Assembly: GCA_001953115.1 (NCBI GenBank) | Contig: LSSL01000593.1 | Location: 25,902-89,901, forward strand | Reading direction: 5' to 3' | From: Smittium mucronatum | Lineage: Eukaryota > Kickxellomycota > Harpellomycetes > Harpellales > Legeriomycetaceae | Length of the DNA: 64,000 bases | In this document: piece after piece, positions 1 to 13,701 of the stretch | How positions within the stretch are numbered: position 1 is the first letter of the stretch | Layout: every line of letters starts with the position of its first letter | Program-made: the position numbers and the translations under genes | The notes under the pieces: model-generated | The model's database searches: none | Told to the model about the DNA's origin: nothing | What the model saw: only the letters and a program-made list of their open reading frames with translations

Positions 1-3000
1 TTTCTGTCAATTAATTTTTTTAATTAAATTGTCAAATTTCAGTGATAAATAAATTTTTATTGCCATATACATAATATTAGTATAGATAATTTTTTTTTTT
101 TAAAAGAATAAATTTATCATGCTGTTCAGGATTATTTAAGGCTTTAAAATAACTAATTTTTATCTTGAACTTTTAATAAATTGAAATATATCTAATTAAC
201 GCTTAACCTGAATATCTTTCATTTTAAGATATATAATATTGGACATTATTATATATAATGTAAAAAAATATGATAAAAATAACTTTTGATTAGTTAAATA
301 ATAATTTTTGAAAATGGTAAACTTCTTTTACATTTTTAGTTACTATATCTATAAAAAATATAATTTTAATAAATGAAAAATAATTTAAATAGTATTTATT
401 TATTTTTTCATTTCATTATAAATGTTACACTATATTAATATTCAAAAATTAATGATAAAAGATAACTAAATGATATTTTTTTGTTTTTATAAAATTGAAA
501 TTTTCAATAAATATGATATTTATTATAAAAACACATATTATTAGTAATTATATATATTATATTTTGAATAAAATTTTTGTAAATTTTTAATGTATTTTAA
601 TAATTTTAATTTGAAAATAAAAAAAACTATTCAAATCAAACAAATAAAAATATTTTAAAAAAGTGGGCTAATTCAAAAATATTTTTATAAAAATGTGTCG
701 AAAAATTGATTTAGTTAGACCGAATTTAATCGATTTTTTATAAAATTATGGGTCTTATATAAACTTTCATGATTTTGAATTAATAAGGCAAAAAATTTAT
801 TAATATGCATATAAATATTTGAATATACTGATTTTTTGATCATCTGGATTTTTAAATAAATAATTTCCACTATATAATTACTTTTTTCAAAATTAATTTT
901 AATTTTAATTTAATTTAATTTTTTTTTTATAAAAATTGGATTACATGAACTATACTGCAGTTCTCTAAAAATGCAAATTTGAGCCAATTATATTTTAATA
1001 AAAAACAATCCCCAATTTTCTCAAAATATTCAAAAAATTTGCAATAAATAAATCTAAAATTTATCATTAAAGTTTTTTTTTTAACTATAATCCATATTGT
1101 ATAAATTTGTTTTTATATTTTACCCTTTATTGATTTTTTTCAGAAATTGTGTATGAAAACGGTATTTATTTTTTATAGTAATAAAAAAATACTAAATATG
1201 AAATTTAAATAAGTTTTGGTTAATTTTTATAATAAATCTCTATTTATAAATATAGTCAAAAAATCGAAATTTAAACACCCATTTAGACTTTTTTTTTTGA
1301 AAATGATATATTCGAGTTTGTGAAATCTCGATAATTTTTTAGTAATCATCCTATAATGATATTTAATATTATTAAGGTTTTTTATTTTATTAAAATAATG
1401 AAATTTTTAAAAATATGGCTATTAAAACATAATTTATTCTTTTTAAAACCATTTATAATATGTCTACATTCAAAATTACCAAGCTAAAATTAAAACTGAA
1501 AAACGTGGATAATATTCAATTATAATTTTATATATTTAGTACTAAAAAAAATGCAGCACTAAAAAATTAAAAATTAAAGATATTTTATTTTCAACAATTA
1601 CTAAGTAAAAAAATATTAATAACATTTTAATTAATGATAAAAGGTTTTTTTTTTTGAGAAAAATAACTAATGTAAAAAAAATAATTATTAATATTTTTTC
1701 AACTTTTTTAACTAGTAGCTAATTAAACATGAACTTGATTCATTTTCACAAAATTATTATATATTTAAAAACGAAAAAAAAAATTTTTTTTATAGAAAAT
1801 TATATTGAAAATTTATTTATTTTACGGAACGATGGATTTTATTTCAAAATTTAAACAAAAATATCTGCAATTAATAATATAAAGTATACTTATAATGTAG
1901 TAATGACTAATATTTTTCGAAATTTTAATGCTAATATCATCGAATTATTTATTAAAACTTTATAAAATTAAATTATTATTTGTCAATAAAGCTTTTTTAG
2001 GATTTAAATATAAGTTTAAAAAAAAACTTATAAATTATAAATAATATTTTAACAATTTAATAATTTTTAACTGAAATTTCTCCACCACATCTGCAAATCC
2101 TCTTAAATTTTATAACTTCTGCAACATTAAATTTTTTTATAGCTGATTATAATTTTCTAACTTTGGTTACACAATAAATTATGTGTAATTTTTTAAAAAC
2201 CTTCTTTTTTTAAATGATAAAATTAATATCAAACTAAATATCAAATAGCTGAATATTTGATTTCTTGTGAAAAAATAACCAAGTATCGCTATAAAAAGAT
2301 TCAAAAAACTTAGTTAATTTTTATTTTTAATTCAAGTTTTCCTAATTCCAAATCTTATATAAAACTTATTTCTAACAGAGGATAAAATTAAAATATACTT
2401 AATTTAAACTTTTTTGTAGATTCTACTTGTTTTTTTGAGTTTTAAAATTTTTTGTTTTCAAATCTTGTATAAATCGACATTTTCCACAATTATAAAATCA
2501 CAAAAATATCTCATAATCCTATCAATTCTTTCAAAAAAAACTTGACATAAGAAAATGGAGTTTTAAATTTTTTTATTATTTCTTTTCAAGCGAAGTTAGT
2601 AAATTTTTAAGAGGTTAAAATTTATTCTATTTGAATCTACGTGTAAAAAATTGAACGGATATTTTTATTTGATTTCTTGTTGTAAAAATCAATAAATTAA
2701 TCAAATTAAATATTAATATAAAGCGTATATTTGAATAAAATTGGAAAATATTATGGAATTTTCTTATTTTTTTTATCTTTAAACCTCTATTTTTTTACTC
2801 GTTATAGTCCCATAATAGTTAAGAATTTATCATTTTATTGGATAAATATAGCTCCATTTTTTAGTATCATTTCGATGATAATATATTAAACTAAGACAAA
2901 TTGAGTTTAATCAAAATTTTAATGGGTGTGATCGTAAAAGATACACAAAACCCTGCAATTTTATCTACTCTATTTCTAAAATTAATTGATTTTTTTTAGA

Positions 3001-5882
3001 ATTATAGATTTTTTTTATGATTGGCTACAACATAGCGTTGTAAATAAGGTTAAAATAATCGAATTATGTTCATAATTTTTTTTTAAAAAAAGATGTACTG
3101 GATTTAAACAAAAAAAATAATCATAAAAAAATGTATCATTTTATTTAAAAATACATAAAAATCTTTAAATGGCCCATAAAGATTTTTCTCAAAAAACTCC
3201 TATTGAATTTTAAAAATAAATCTTCTATTTAAAATACTAGATAGCTTATAATTCGTTTTAAGCCTTTTATAGCTCTGCTGGTAGTAAAATAAAACAATAT
3301 AAATTGAATTATATATAAATTAAATTAAATTGTATATTTTCTAAGAAAAATTTATTTTCTCAAAATGATATAAAATTAATTATTTTCCTCCTCTTTATTA
3401 ATAGTTTCGGGAAAAAATTTAGTTATAAATCATTTATATTACAAAAGCGGGAATTTATTAGAGGGTGGTAGAAATAATATCTCTATATTTTTAAAAAAAA
3501 ATTTCTATATGAGCCAACAGAGAAAAAAATATCTTTAAGATTGTTTCTAATAGTCTTTGAATCCCTTAGAGTTTTTTTTCTTTTAAATAGGGGTATCATC
3601 TGATAGAGTGTAATTCCGGGAGTTATCTTTTTTATTTTAAACTGTACTTCTATTTTCGCTCTAATACATTCCGAATGGTTTCACCATACATGACATGATA
3701 AGTGGGAAATCTTATGATAACATTTAAAATAGTTCGATAATTATTCTTTCCATCACTATAAGATAATCTTTTTTTATTCACAGCCAAAATATTTATTATG
3801 AATTTTTTTTTAAGATTTTTGGATTGTACACTCCTGTAGTTGGAAAATACACTCTTATTCCGAAATTTTATCTTTTTTTCAGAAATTAATTTATCTTTTA
3901 ATAAGAAACATAATCTTTTAGCTATTTTTTTGTTCTACATTGATTCTCTTTGTTCTATTTCAATTAAATTTAAATTATAGGCTTGCATTTTTACTTATAT
4001 ATTTCTTCTAAGGCTAAGCTATATTATTTTTCAAATTAAATACTTATAAGATATTTATTTTAATTTTTATTTGGGGAACTTAAATATAGGATTAGCTTCT
4101 TTTTGAACTACATTTTTTATTAATTTTTTAATATTGATCGTAATCTTTATATCTTTTATTAATATATAATAAACATAATAGAACAAAGGTTCACAAATTA
4201 TATCACATTTTTTTATGTGTTCTCAGTATTTACGTATATTAATCTGGATTAAAAAGTATTTTTCATCTTTTTTTTAGGATAATATTTCTATATTATTATT
4301 TATTTTTGATAAAAGTTTTTTTATTTTATAATTTAGATAATAGGGTATACTGTTACTATTCAGTTTTTAAATTATATCCCCCTACCACCATATTTAATGG
4401 ATAAATTTTTTTGATTTTTTTTAAAATTATCCTTATCTATCAATATTTCAAGGAGCTCCTTCACATCTTCATATCCATCAATTAGTTTTTTTGACACTAT
4501 TCAATTTTAATTATTAATAATATTATATTTTTTAACGACATCATTACAGGTTTTATAACTAGTTTTATTTTTTCGTTGACACATTTAATAGTCAAATAAA
4601 ATCATTGTTTTTACGTAATTATACTTAAATTATCTATAATTTGGAAATTTTGTTATTTAAGATATGTATTAGTTTTCTTTTTTATTTTGAATAAGATTTT
4701 TTTTCAACATCTAATGGTATTTTATGTGCTTTGGAATATATAATAATAACAATAATAACAATTTTTTATATAGCATTATTTTACTCCTAATAGATGTCTT
4801 TTTTTTTAAACTGAATGTTTTATTGAGTAAAATTTCTTAGAATTTTTGAATTTTATTTCATCTAAATTAAATATAGTTTCCAAGACTAAAATAAATTTAC
4901 ATATACACTTTTTTCTTTGTCTAACTTTATTTATATTTTTTAAATTTAGAATTTAAAGTTACTGATAGATATTTGGGATTTAATATTAATTTCTTCGATT
5001 TTATTTTAGATTATGTATAAAAATAAGCTATCGATTCAAATTTTCTCTATTTCACTTTCTATTTATTCTAGAAATATGCATTATATTCGCTTTTTTTTTT
5101 TCAGAAATGAATACACTGTGATTTATTTATACAATTTTAGTGATTTTTACCCCCTCCCTTTTGTGTTAGAGCGCCACATTTTATTTTTATATGACTGGTT
5201 AGAAGCAACTAATTTTTACATCTTTTTTGGAGTTAAAGTGGTTATTTTTAAACTTCTAAATTTATTAAAATAAATAGCGTTAAAAAAACTCGCCATATAT
5301 TCTCTTTTTTCTAACAATAGTGGCTAGATTTTTTTAGTGTAATTTTGATTATTATTATTTTTCAGAGCAATATTTTAGTAGAGATTTTATCAAAGATAAA
5401 AAATTCTTTTTTAAGCCTGATTCTTTTTTTTCTTTTATAATTATTGCTTCCTTTTTTCCTTTGAGGAAGTATTTTTGTATATAATTTTTCAGCTACACGA
5501 GCTGAAGTTATCTTTTTATAATTTTTGAGTATTTTCAAAGTTTTTTATTTTCTTAAATGATTATTAATATTGATCCACCAATCATATAGAATTTTTTTTT
5601 AAAATCCATGTTTTTTTTTCAACATTTTTAGGAGGATATTTTAAATTATCTTCTTTTAAATTTTATAAGCAAGAAAATACTTTTTCTTCTAATTATTATT
5701 CGTAGAAAATTTTATTCATTTTATAATTTAGCTAAGCTAATATTTTTCTCAATCTCCTAAATTATATTGGAAGCCCCTCTCATATGGATTTTAAATTGTG
5801 AATAATCGATTTTTTTACAAGTCTTTCCTTTATAAACTAGCATGGGTAAAATTTGATATATTCTTTTTTTATTTATATACAT

Positions 5883-5901
5883 ACACACACACACACACAC
5901 A
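5883..5901. repeat. (AC)9 microsatellite
   Basis: A clean AC dinucleotide run of nine units in otherwise AT-only sequence. Confidence 0.9.
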
Positions 5902-8783
5902 TAATATTGCTTTTACTCTTTTTTATTAAAATTCTTGTTTCTATTTCATTGAATTTACGAAAGTGAAATAAATAAATCTTTAAAATATCTTTCCTCTCCT
6001 CCAATTTGGTCTATAAATGAATTTAATTTAATAAACTTGTTTCTTTTTAATCTCTTTTTTTATTATTATTAATCTATTGGTATATAATTTTTCTGAAATC
6101 TAAAAATCATTTTTTTTATAAAATACTATTCAATCAGAGAAATCAACTATCTTGATTATTATAAGCTATTAAAATAGATATAAAATCAAAATTCTCAATA
6201 TATATATATAATGATTTTAGAATCTTTTTTAAAAGTCAAATAAAAATATTTTATTTAGTAAAAAGGTATATTTATTTTTGGTTTTAGATTTTATTTATAA
6301 AAAAATCTAAAAATGGAAAATTCAAATTTAGTGAAGTGAAATTTTATTTATAAATATTTGATATTTTACCAATATTCCGCAATATTTTCAGAATAAATTC
6401 AATTTTTTAGAAAGTTATTATTTTTTACTATTAAAATTAGCGCAGTTTTTTACAAACCTCTTCTTTATGAATTAAGTTAAAGATGATTATAATACTTAAT
6501 TATGTTATTTTTTATAAAAATCCACTAAAAGTATTTCAATTTATCTCAATTATTTTATTCGGTAATGAAAGCATATACATATTTGTATGGCATATATTTT
6601 ATAAACTACTTTTTTTTAAAAAAACAACTCTTATTATCTATATTTTATCAAATAAATGTACTATAAATTTTTTCAAAGCTTTTTAAGAAAATCTTATTCT
6701 AGAAAATTTAATCTTGATTAACTTCGTATATAGATTATTATTTATAATTTTAAATTAAATTCACATTATTTTTTTGATAAAAAAACGAAAAAAACAGAAA
6801 TTTTCAAATTAATTATATTTTAATTTCCATAAAATATTATTTTTATTATCACCTCCAAATGATGAAAATTTATTAATTTGAAGTAAAAAATTGTAGCTAA
6901 CTCTCAAGCTTTTCCTAAAAATATATATATATATTTTTTAAAGCAGTATAACTCTTTCTCTAAAATGAGATTGACCTTTAAAATGAACGCTGGCTCTAAA
7001 AAGAAGCTAATAAAAATTATGTAAAACTCAAAAAAAAAAAGTATTGTAAATTTTCTTAAAAGCTATAAAAAAAATATTACTAAAATGTATCTTTAAAACA
7101 TTATCCTGAAGTAGAATTGATAACTTATGCGTTTATATAAGAAATTTCAAAAGAAAAAAAGAAAATTATATTTTTTTGAAGTTATTTATTCAGGAAAAAT
7201 CAAAAATACTTTTGAACTTTAAATACCTTCACTTAAACTGAGAGAGGGATGAAACCTATTAATTTCTAATAATAAGATAATTTTATTATATTTATAGGTA
7301 AAATAGAAGTAAGAACGAGCAATTAAAAAAACATCAAAACTAAAAATTTCATTATAACCAAAATCTTTGTAAAATAATAAAATTAGTTTATTTGACTATT
7401 TTATTATATTCAATTATACATTCTAAAAAACTCCTGGAAATAATACATTTTTTCAACAAAATAAAGCTAATATTTTTTTAACTATCATACTCTGTGAAAA
7501 ACATCACATTTTTCTATATAAATTGTATATAATGGCTATAAATATGGTGATAAAATCTACATTTCAGCAAAAAAACATAAATTACATAATATTTTACATT
7601 AGAAGAAATCCATAAAGAACCTTACATTATAAAAAAAATACATTTTTCCGGTTAAATAAGTTTTTTATTCATTAAAGCTAGCTTTATTTTTTAATTTGTG
7701 GAAGAATGTGTTAAAATTCATGGATTCGTGGGTTTATTTGATTTTACTTAAGACTTACACCAAAGATAATTATATAGATTTGGTAAAAAATCATCTATTT
7801 TTTAATAGTTTAATTTGGCCTTAAATCTAGGAATCGCTATTAATTTATTTCCAAATTATATTTAAAAAGGCACAAGAAATAGCGCAAAATATAAAAATAA
7901 AAGGGTTTTTTATTTGAATAATCCGCCTCCAACTTAAACAGAAATTTTGCACGAATATAGGCCCAATATATTAGTTAATTAGATATTTTTGATTTTTTAG
8001 AGAAGAATTAGAATATAGATGTAATCCTCCTTAATTTAAAACGATTATATATCACAATTAAAAGAATTATTTTTTTAAAAGTTTTTTTATAAATAAATCC
8101 ATTTTTTAAATTTATTTATATATTCTTATATTTTCCAATATTCTTTCAGTTTTTGAATTTTTTTGAAATAAACCAATTTTTAAATTCATTTTGCCGTTTT
8201 TATCTTTTCCGATATCCTTTCATTTTTTGAAATAAATCTTTTTTTTTTACTATTGGGATATTTTAGATGTTAATACGCACCTTATTTAAACTCAAAGATA
8301 AATTTTACCACAATTGAGATATATATTTTTTTGCATTTCAGCAAATATTTTTTAAGATTTTTTATGCACTTTTCTCCTCTACAATATTTTTTTTTACGTT
8401 TATGCCTCTTGTTGAGCCTTTCATCCGATTCATTAAATTTAAAATTTTATTAGATCTCACTTATCTGCATTGTTTGAAATTTTATAGGATTTAAGATCCT
8501 GAATTTTTATTTATTTGTTCATTTGCTTCTTTTTCCAGTATAATTAATTAGAAATTTTTAAAAAAAATTAGTCTGATAGTTCTTCTATCCAATTTTTTAT
8601 AAAAAGTTGATCTATACATGTTGATTTTTCTTATAAAAATTTCACAAAAAATAATTTTTATCTTTAAGTATTTTTTTAGGTGCACTTTTGCTCATTTTTT
8701 GAAAATATTTCCATAAAATATCCTTGATTAAATATATTGGTTATTTTTTTCAGCTTATTAAACCTTTTTTTATTTTCGTTTTC

Positions 8784-8796
8784 GGGGGGGGGGGGG
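8784..8796 (+). repeat. G13 homopolymer
   Basis: Thirteen consecutive G residues inside sequence that is almost devoid of G and C. It matches the style of the C11 run at 10160-10170 and the G11 run at 27543-27553. Confidence 0.9.
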
Positions 8797-10159
8797 TATA
8801 AATATGTTTTCTTTTTCAATAGTGTTATATCACCAATAATTATTATTTCTGTGTTTGGTTTTTGACTATCAATTAGTTTTTCTTTCTTGAATTCTAATAA
8901 AATCCTTTTTTATCTTTCATTTTTTGATGGGTAAAGGCTGATGATTTTTAATTTTTAATTTTCAGCTGAACCAATCCTGATAATTCTACCTTATAAATAG
9001 ATGATACTCATAAATAGAACAAAATCGCATATATTTTCATATCATATCTTGACCATAATATCATGAAATTGCATTTTTTTAATCCAAAAATTTATGTCCA
9101 ATTTTCTTTTTTAAATTTCTTGCAGTCAAAACGGATATTATTTCGCTATGCTTTTAAAGAAGGTAAATTTTTTGCGTTTTTTATCAAAAAAAAAGTTGTG
9201 ATGTTTATGTATAAGTTTACGTGTTTTTTTCCCCTGTTTTTTATGGTTTGGTATTTTTTTTTTCGGATAATATGTGTAAAATATCTAATTTATGATAATT
9301 TTATTTTAATATCAACTGAAAATTTCTTTTTCAAGTTTTTCTTATTTTTCGTAGATTTTATCAACTTTATTTTTACATATACTGTATACTACATCAACTA
9401 TAACCGATTTATATTGATCTATTCTGTTGTTCGATTAGGAGATACTCCTTTTTTTATTATATATATTCTTTTTGGTTTTTAATTAAAATCATTTCTAACG
9501 GTGTAGCTATAATATTTGAAAATGGGTATTAGATTTATATCCATAATTTTTAAGAAGTATTTTTTTCAAATTCTTCTATCTTCTGTACTAATTTTTTTTC
9601 TTTTTCTTTTTTTTAAAAATTTTCTTCGACTTATTATCAAAAATCTAGCTTTTTTTTTTACAAAATTATTCTTTCGATTTTTTTTGGTCTTTTTTAAAAA
9701 ACTTTATCTGTTAATATGACATTTAAAAAATAACTTCTAATATGAGACTCCTTTATAAATCGGTTTAGTACCAAAATATAATACTTATTTTTTGAGTTTG
9801 AGTTTGAATTTTTATATATTTATTTTTTCGACTTCATTAATCTCTGAACTATTATTAAAATTGAAAGATTTAATATTTTTTTTCAGTGTTATCGTATCAT
9901 GGTGCTCTCCTTTCTGAAACAGTAATAAATTTATTATAAAGGAATTTTACAAAAATGTAGAGCCAAATCAAAAAAATTGAATTGAAATAAAACTCCAAAT
10001 AACTGTTTTTGATTTGATAGTAGCGTATCTGAGCAAAAAAAACTGAAATTTTGCATAATCAAATTGTACCTTTGGTTTTCTTTTTTATTTATTTGATAAT
10101 AAAATTAAATTCAATATCTTAAACGCAAAATTTGTCCTAAATAGAAGGTATGCCTTGAA

Positions 10160-10170
10160 CCCCCCCCCCC
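10160..10170 (+). repeat. C11 homopolymer
   Basis: Eleven consecutive C residues in the AT desert; read on the minus strand it is a G11 run. Confidence 0.9.
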
Positions 10171-11019
10171 TTATTTTAAAATATCCCTCTATTTCTATAG
10201 ATAACTGATTTTCTCGGTTATAATGGCGCAGATATTTATTTGAGAGATCATATATTTTTTTTATTATGTATATACTCCAATTGGTCAAATTTCTAGAAAA
10301 ATTATTGGATTGAGTGAAAATACTTGCATTTTGGAAAAATCTAAATCAGATTTATCCTTCTATCCAAAAATTAAACAGCAATTTTTTCTGATAAATTACA
10401 GAAGGTATAGCTCAATAATCCCATCTACAAGATTCCTAAATTTGAACCTTTGATTATTTTAGGATCATGGTGCAAAACAAGTAAATACCTGGAGATTTTT
10501 ATTTTTCCGAATACAGATCGCCTTTGAATTAAAATTTAAAAATTTCGTAATTAGTTCTATAATTAATACTCATATATTTTCTATTTTCATACAATTTTTC
10601 CAATCCGGATTCACCGTTTTTAAATTTTTTCTCACTTTTTCTCCAACTGCGTTAGGAAAATTGTGATTTATTTTCAATTTTTTATAACACGTTAAATATT
10701 TCATTGTATTTCACCATTTTCATACTTATATTTATTCCTGTGGGAGGGAATATAATTATTTTTTTATATTTCAGTGAAGTTATGTAAAGCAAGTCACATA
10801 TTCTCAAAAGTAATTTGTATGGTAATTTGAATGTCTCTAAAAATTTTACGGCCACTACATAATTATGTTTTAACATTTTCAAATATTTCAAGTTTTCGAG
10901 GAGTCTGTTTTTTTTTCTTTATAAGCTATGGTTGTTCTTTTTGACTTTTGAAGATTTTTTTTTTTTGAAATTTGTAGTTTTAAAATAACTGGAACTTTTC
11001 CATGACCGAAAATTTAGAC

Positions 11020-12355
11020 CCATAAATCCGAAAATATAAAAAAACCCCCAAGTTTCACATTCATCCCCGAAAAATTATTTCACCGAATTTTACACCTCCA
11101 AAAAACACTTTTCACCACTAAATAATCTATTTCTTTTTTAATTGATCAAAGTCACATTATTTGTTATTGATCAAGTTTTGTGAAATATATATTAAAAGTC
11201 TTATCCCATGGTTAGCTGAAAAATAGAAGTTATAATTTATTTCATCCAGACGAAAAATTACACACCATTTAAGCATAAATCCCACCAATAAAAATTGGTT
11301 CGTTATTTACAAAAACATAAAAACATAATGATAACACTCTGAAAAAAAAATTAAAAATGATGGATATTCAAAGAAACTTACATCATAATTAATTAGAAAA
11401 AAAAAACAAACTTCACTTTTTGCAGTTATTTTCCTTTCTAAAGATTTAAATTTGATAGCAACTAATAATATATGTTCATTTATTATCGAGATATCATTGA
11501 AGCCGTATGAAAAAGTGACCCTTATAAAACTTGAGCTATATGTAAGTTATAAAATTAAGAATAGCCAATGTACACAAGAAATAGCTGTCCTAAAATCAAT
11601 TTTATTGAAAAATAGAAAAAATTCTTTATGGAGTCAAGATATTCAAAAAATCTTTCAAGTCATTTACATAAAGTTGTGCCTTATTAGAAAAATATAAAAT
11701 GCATCCTTTTCAAACCACGAAAAAAAATTTAATATACTTAAATACAATATTGAGTTTATATGGGAATAACGTATTTTTTCATTTATAACCGAAAAAAAGG
11801 CTTTTTCGAATCAAGTGCCAAAATAAAAAAAGATAAATTTATACGATAAAAGATATTTTTTCCCTTTGTAAAAACTGTTTTTATTCAAGTTTTTTATCAC
11901 TTAATTTGAATGAAAGGTAAAACAGCTTTATAAAAGCCAAAACCTATATTTTAAGGTTTCTTTAGATCTGTTATAACACGCCTAATTCGTAACTTTGATT
12001 TAAATGAACTTAAAAATGATTATATAACTCGAGTTTAGGTTTCAATTAATATTTAAACCCTCGTTATCCCCTGAAATGTAAATAATAGAAGGATTGCCGT
12101 TGAAAGTTAGATTATTTTCAAATTTTCATTCGATCTCCACAAGTTGGTAAAACTGCTTGATGTAAACCTTAGATTAAGCATATTAACTATAATATTTAAT
12201 ATAAAAAAAAAGCTTCTAAAAACCAACTTGGTCAATTTTAGGAGCAACAGATTATTTTGAGATAAAAAATGTTTTTTGGAGGTGGAAAATGCAGCGAAAT
12301 GCAGATTTCCCAGATGAATGTGTAATTAAGGATTATTTTTTATAATTTTGGGTTG
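11020..12355. mobile_element. Inverted-repeat (foldback or MITE-like) element, about 1.33 kb
   Basis: Diverged inverted arms of about 110 bp lie at roughly 11025-11135 and 12242-12352. The anchor is CCTCCAAAAAACA at 11095-11107 against its exact reverse complement at 12270-12282, and the match continues on both sides (for example CACATTCATC and AATAATCT in both arms). The interior has no ATG-initiated frame of note. The arms resemble those of the element at 40303-41590 in pattern (TCACAT, CATCACC, TTTTACA words), so the two may be one family. This is probably a non-autonomous DNA element; no target duplication was identified. Confidence 0.5.
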
Positions 12356-12420
12356 GTAGCTCTACATTTTAGATGAAAATGTGAATGGAAATGAAAATTG
12401 CTTTTTAATTTAATAAATCT

Positions 12421-12800
12421 GAAAAAGGAAATAAAAAATCGACATAGGTAACGTGTCCGCATCATCAAAGAATCGCCTATATGGCTGATTTTGAAATAAT
12501 AGAATATGCACAAATTGAAGATTGTTATGCGAATATGAAGAATTATAATCATAACAGTTTCAGCCAGTAATTAAATAGCTTTTTTTAGTGATGGGATTCA
12601 GATTTCGGGTTGTTTATATATGATTTCGGGTAAATATATATTTTTAACAATTATAATTCGCTATATTTGTTTTTTTAAACGGATAAAAAACAGCTTTAAT
12701 AAAACAAAAAAATGACTAAAAAGGAAATAGAAAACTCTTATAAATGAAACGCCTAGTGTGTCTAAGAATCTGCCATATGGGTGATTCGTTTTAAATCCAG
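12421..12800. repeat. Diverged direct repeats, about 295 bp period
   Basis: The segment at about 12421-12510 (AAAAAGGAAATA, then AAGAATC, TATGG, TGATT) recurs at about 12716-12800 with the same word order (AAAAAGGAAATAG, AAGAATCTGCCATATGG, TGATTC). A weaker third unit may lie near 13015-13060. No gene is seen in 12356-13337 apart from these repeats. Confidence 0.35.
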
Positions 12801-13337
12801 GTTTTTTTTCACTAAAGGAATCATTTAAGCTTTTTAACTGAATTATTATCCTTTCTAGCCAATAAGTTTATTTTTCTTAGCCTTCAATAATTAGGCTATT
12901 TACTCTATTGCCAATAGGAACAAATTAATTTTTTCTGAAGGATTTATTCACCAAAATAATGCAAGTTTTTGTTCATTCCTACATTTTTTAATCAGGAGTG
13001 TAGTAAAAATTTAAAAGTAAAGCGTCTGCTTCCAAAGAGAATCTCAAATATAAATATTTTAATTGTGAAATCCCACGTTTTCAATTTGTTGATTAACCAA
13101 AATTTTAATTCCATTTTTGTATTGACGGCCCTTAAATAAAAGGAGATTAAGTATTACTCTTCAGCGATTCTATAGTATTTAGTTTAAATTGTAACGCTTT
13201 ATGGCCAATGTTTATTAGTTCTGTTTTACGTTTGGGTTTGGATTAATTATATTGGCTATATTATAGTAATTGCCAAATAGATGTCTTCAAATTTCAGAAA
13301 GCTGAAATGCGCAAAATATTCTGGGGATAAAAGAGTC

Positions 13338-13399
13338 AAGAGAAAAAAGCAACATCTTACAATAAAATTCCGTGATACAAAAAAAGAGAAAAAAGCAAC
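13338..13399 (+). mobile_element. 30-bp retro-insertion flanked by a perfect 16-bp target site duplication
   Basis: The sequence AAGAGAAAAAAGCAAC occurs at 13338-13353 and again, identical, at 13384-13399. Between them sit exactly 30 bp (13354-13383) made of a CTTACAATAAAATTCC core, GTGATAC and an A-tail. The same core is the 3' terminus of the retrotransposon tails at 52022-52067, 57438-57472, 61490-62112 and 63839-64000. A 3' end fragment carrying AATAAA and poly(A), bounded by a long duplication, is the signature of target-primed reverse transcription by a LINE, here with extreme 5' truncation. Confidence 0.8.
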
Positions 13400-13420
13400 C
13401 AAAGATCATTGGGGATTCTC

Positions 13421-13701
13421 ATGACGCGTGGAATAATAAGTGGGGACTGCACCAAAGCCATCATAACTGGTGTTGTTTTGGTTGGTATTTCGGGGTTTGC
13501 GAGTCTAATTGCGCTAGTATTTTTTTCCACATTTGCTATGTGGCTCTTTACCCAAAGTAAAACTACGTTTTGTTGGCTAGTGCATATATAGTATTATTAA
13601 TTAAACCTCTTTAAATTGTAGCAAATAGAAATTCGCAAAGGGCTCTGAGTGATAATTGGAAAAAATCAAACGTATTGGTGTTCAATATTAATGGCCAATA
13701 A
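13421..13701 (+). CDS. Putative small two-exon membrane protein gene (weak)
   Basis: This is a candidate only; I do not recognise it. Exon 1 (13421-13556) starts at an ATG and encodes an N-terminal segment followed by a strongly hydrophobic stretch (roughly residues 14-43: valine, glycine, isoleucine and phenylalanine rich) that would be a membrane span. A GTAAAA donor at 13557 and a TTGTAG acceptor ending at 13621 would remove 65 nt. Exon 2 (13622-13701) then stays in frame and adds a polar tail ending at TAA, 71 residues in all. Without splicing the frame stops soon after exon 1. Composition is less AT-rich than the surroundings, and it lies 22 bp downstream of the retro-insertion and 340 bp before SUB2. 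It could be chance, or a relic. Confidence 0.3.

Larger units (their letters stand above)
1..11019. other. AT-rich gene-free desert
   Basis: No convincing gene was seen in this stretch. It is dominated by A and T homopolymers. The few reading frames over 60 codons (for example 5013-5273, 9063-9482, 9516-9719) lie where the plus strand is T-rich and encode almost only F, I, L, Y and K, which is what T-rich noise gives. I see no domain motif, tRNA or recognisable transposase. Embedded low-complexity features are listed separately: a CA repeat, a G13 run and a C11 run. Confidence 0.7.

Noticed and set aside
9063..9719. Reading frames of 139 and 67 codons on the plus strand
   Set aside because: Almost entirely F, I, L, Y, K in a T-rich tract where stop codons are rare. 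No motif; explained by composition.
13372..13560. ATG frame of 62 codons overlapping the retro-insertion
   Set aside because: Starts inside the inserted retrotransposon tail and is rich in W, H and C in a pattern expected of an out-of-frame shadow.
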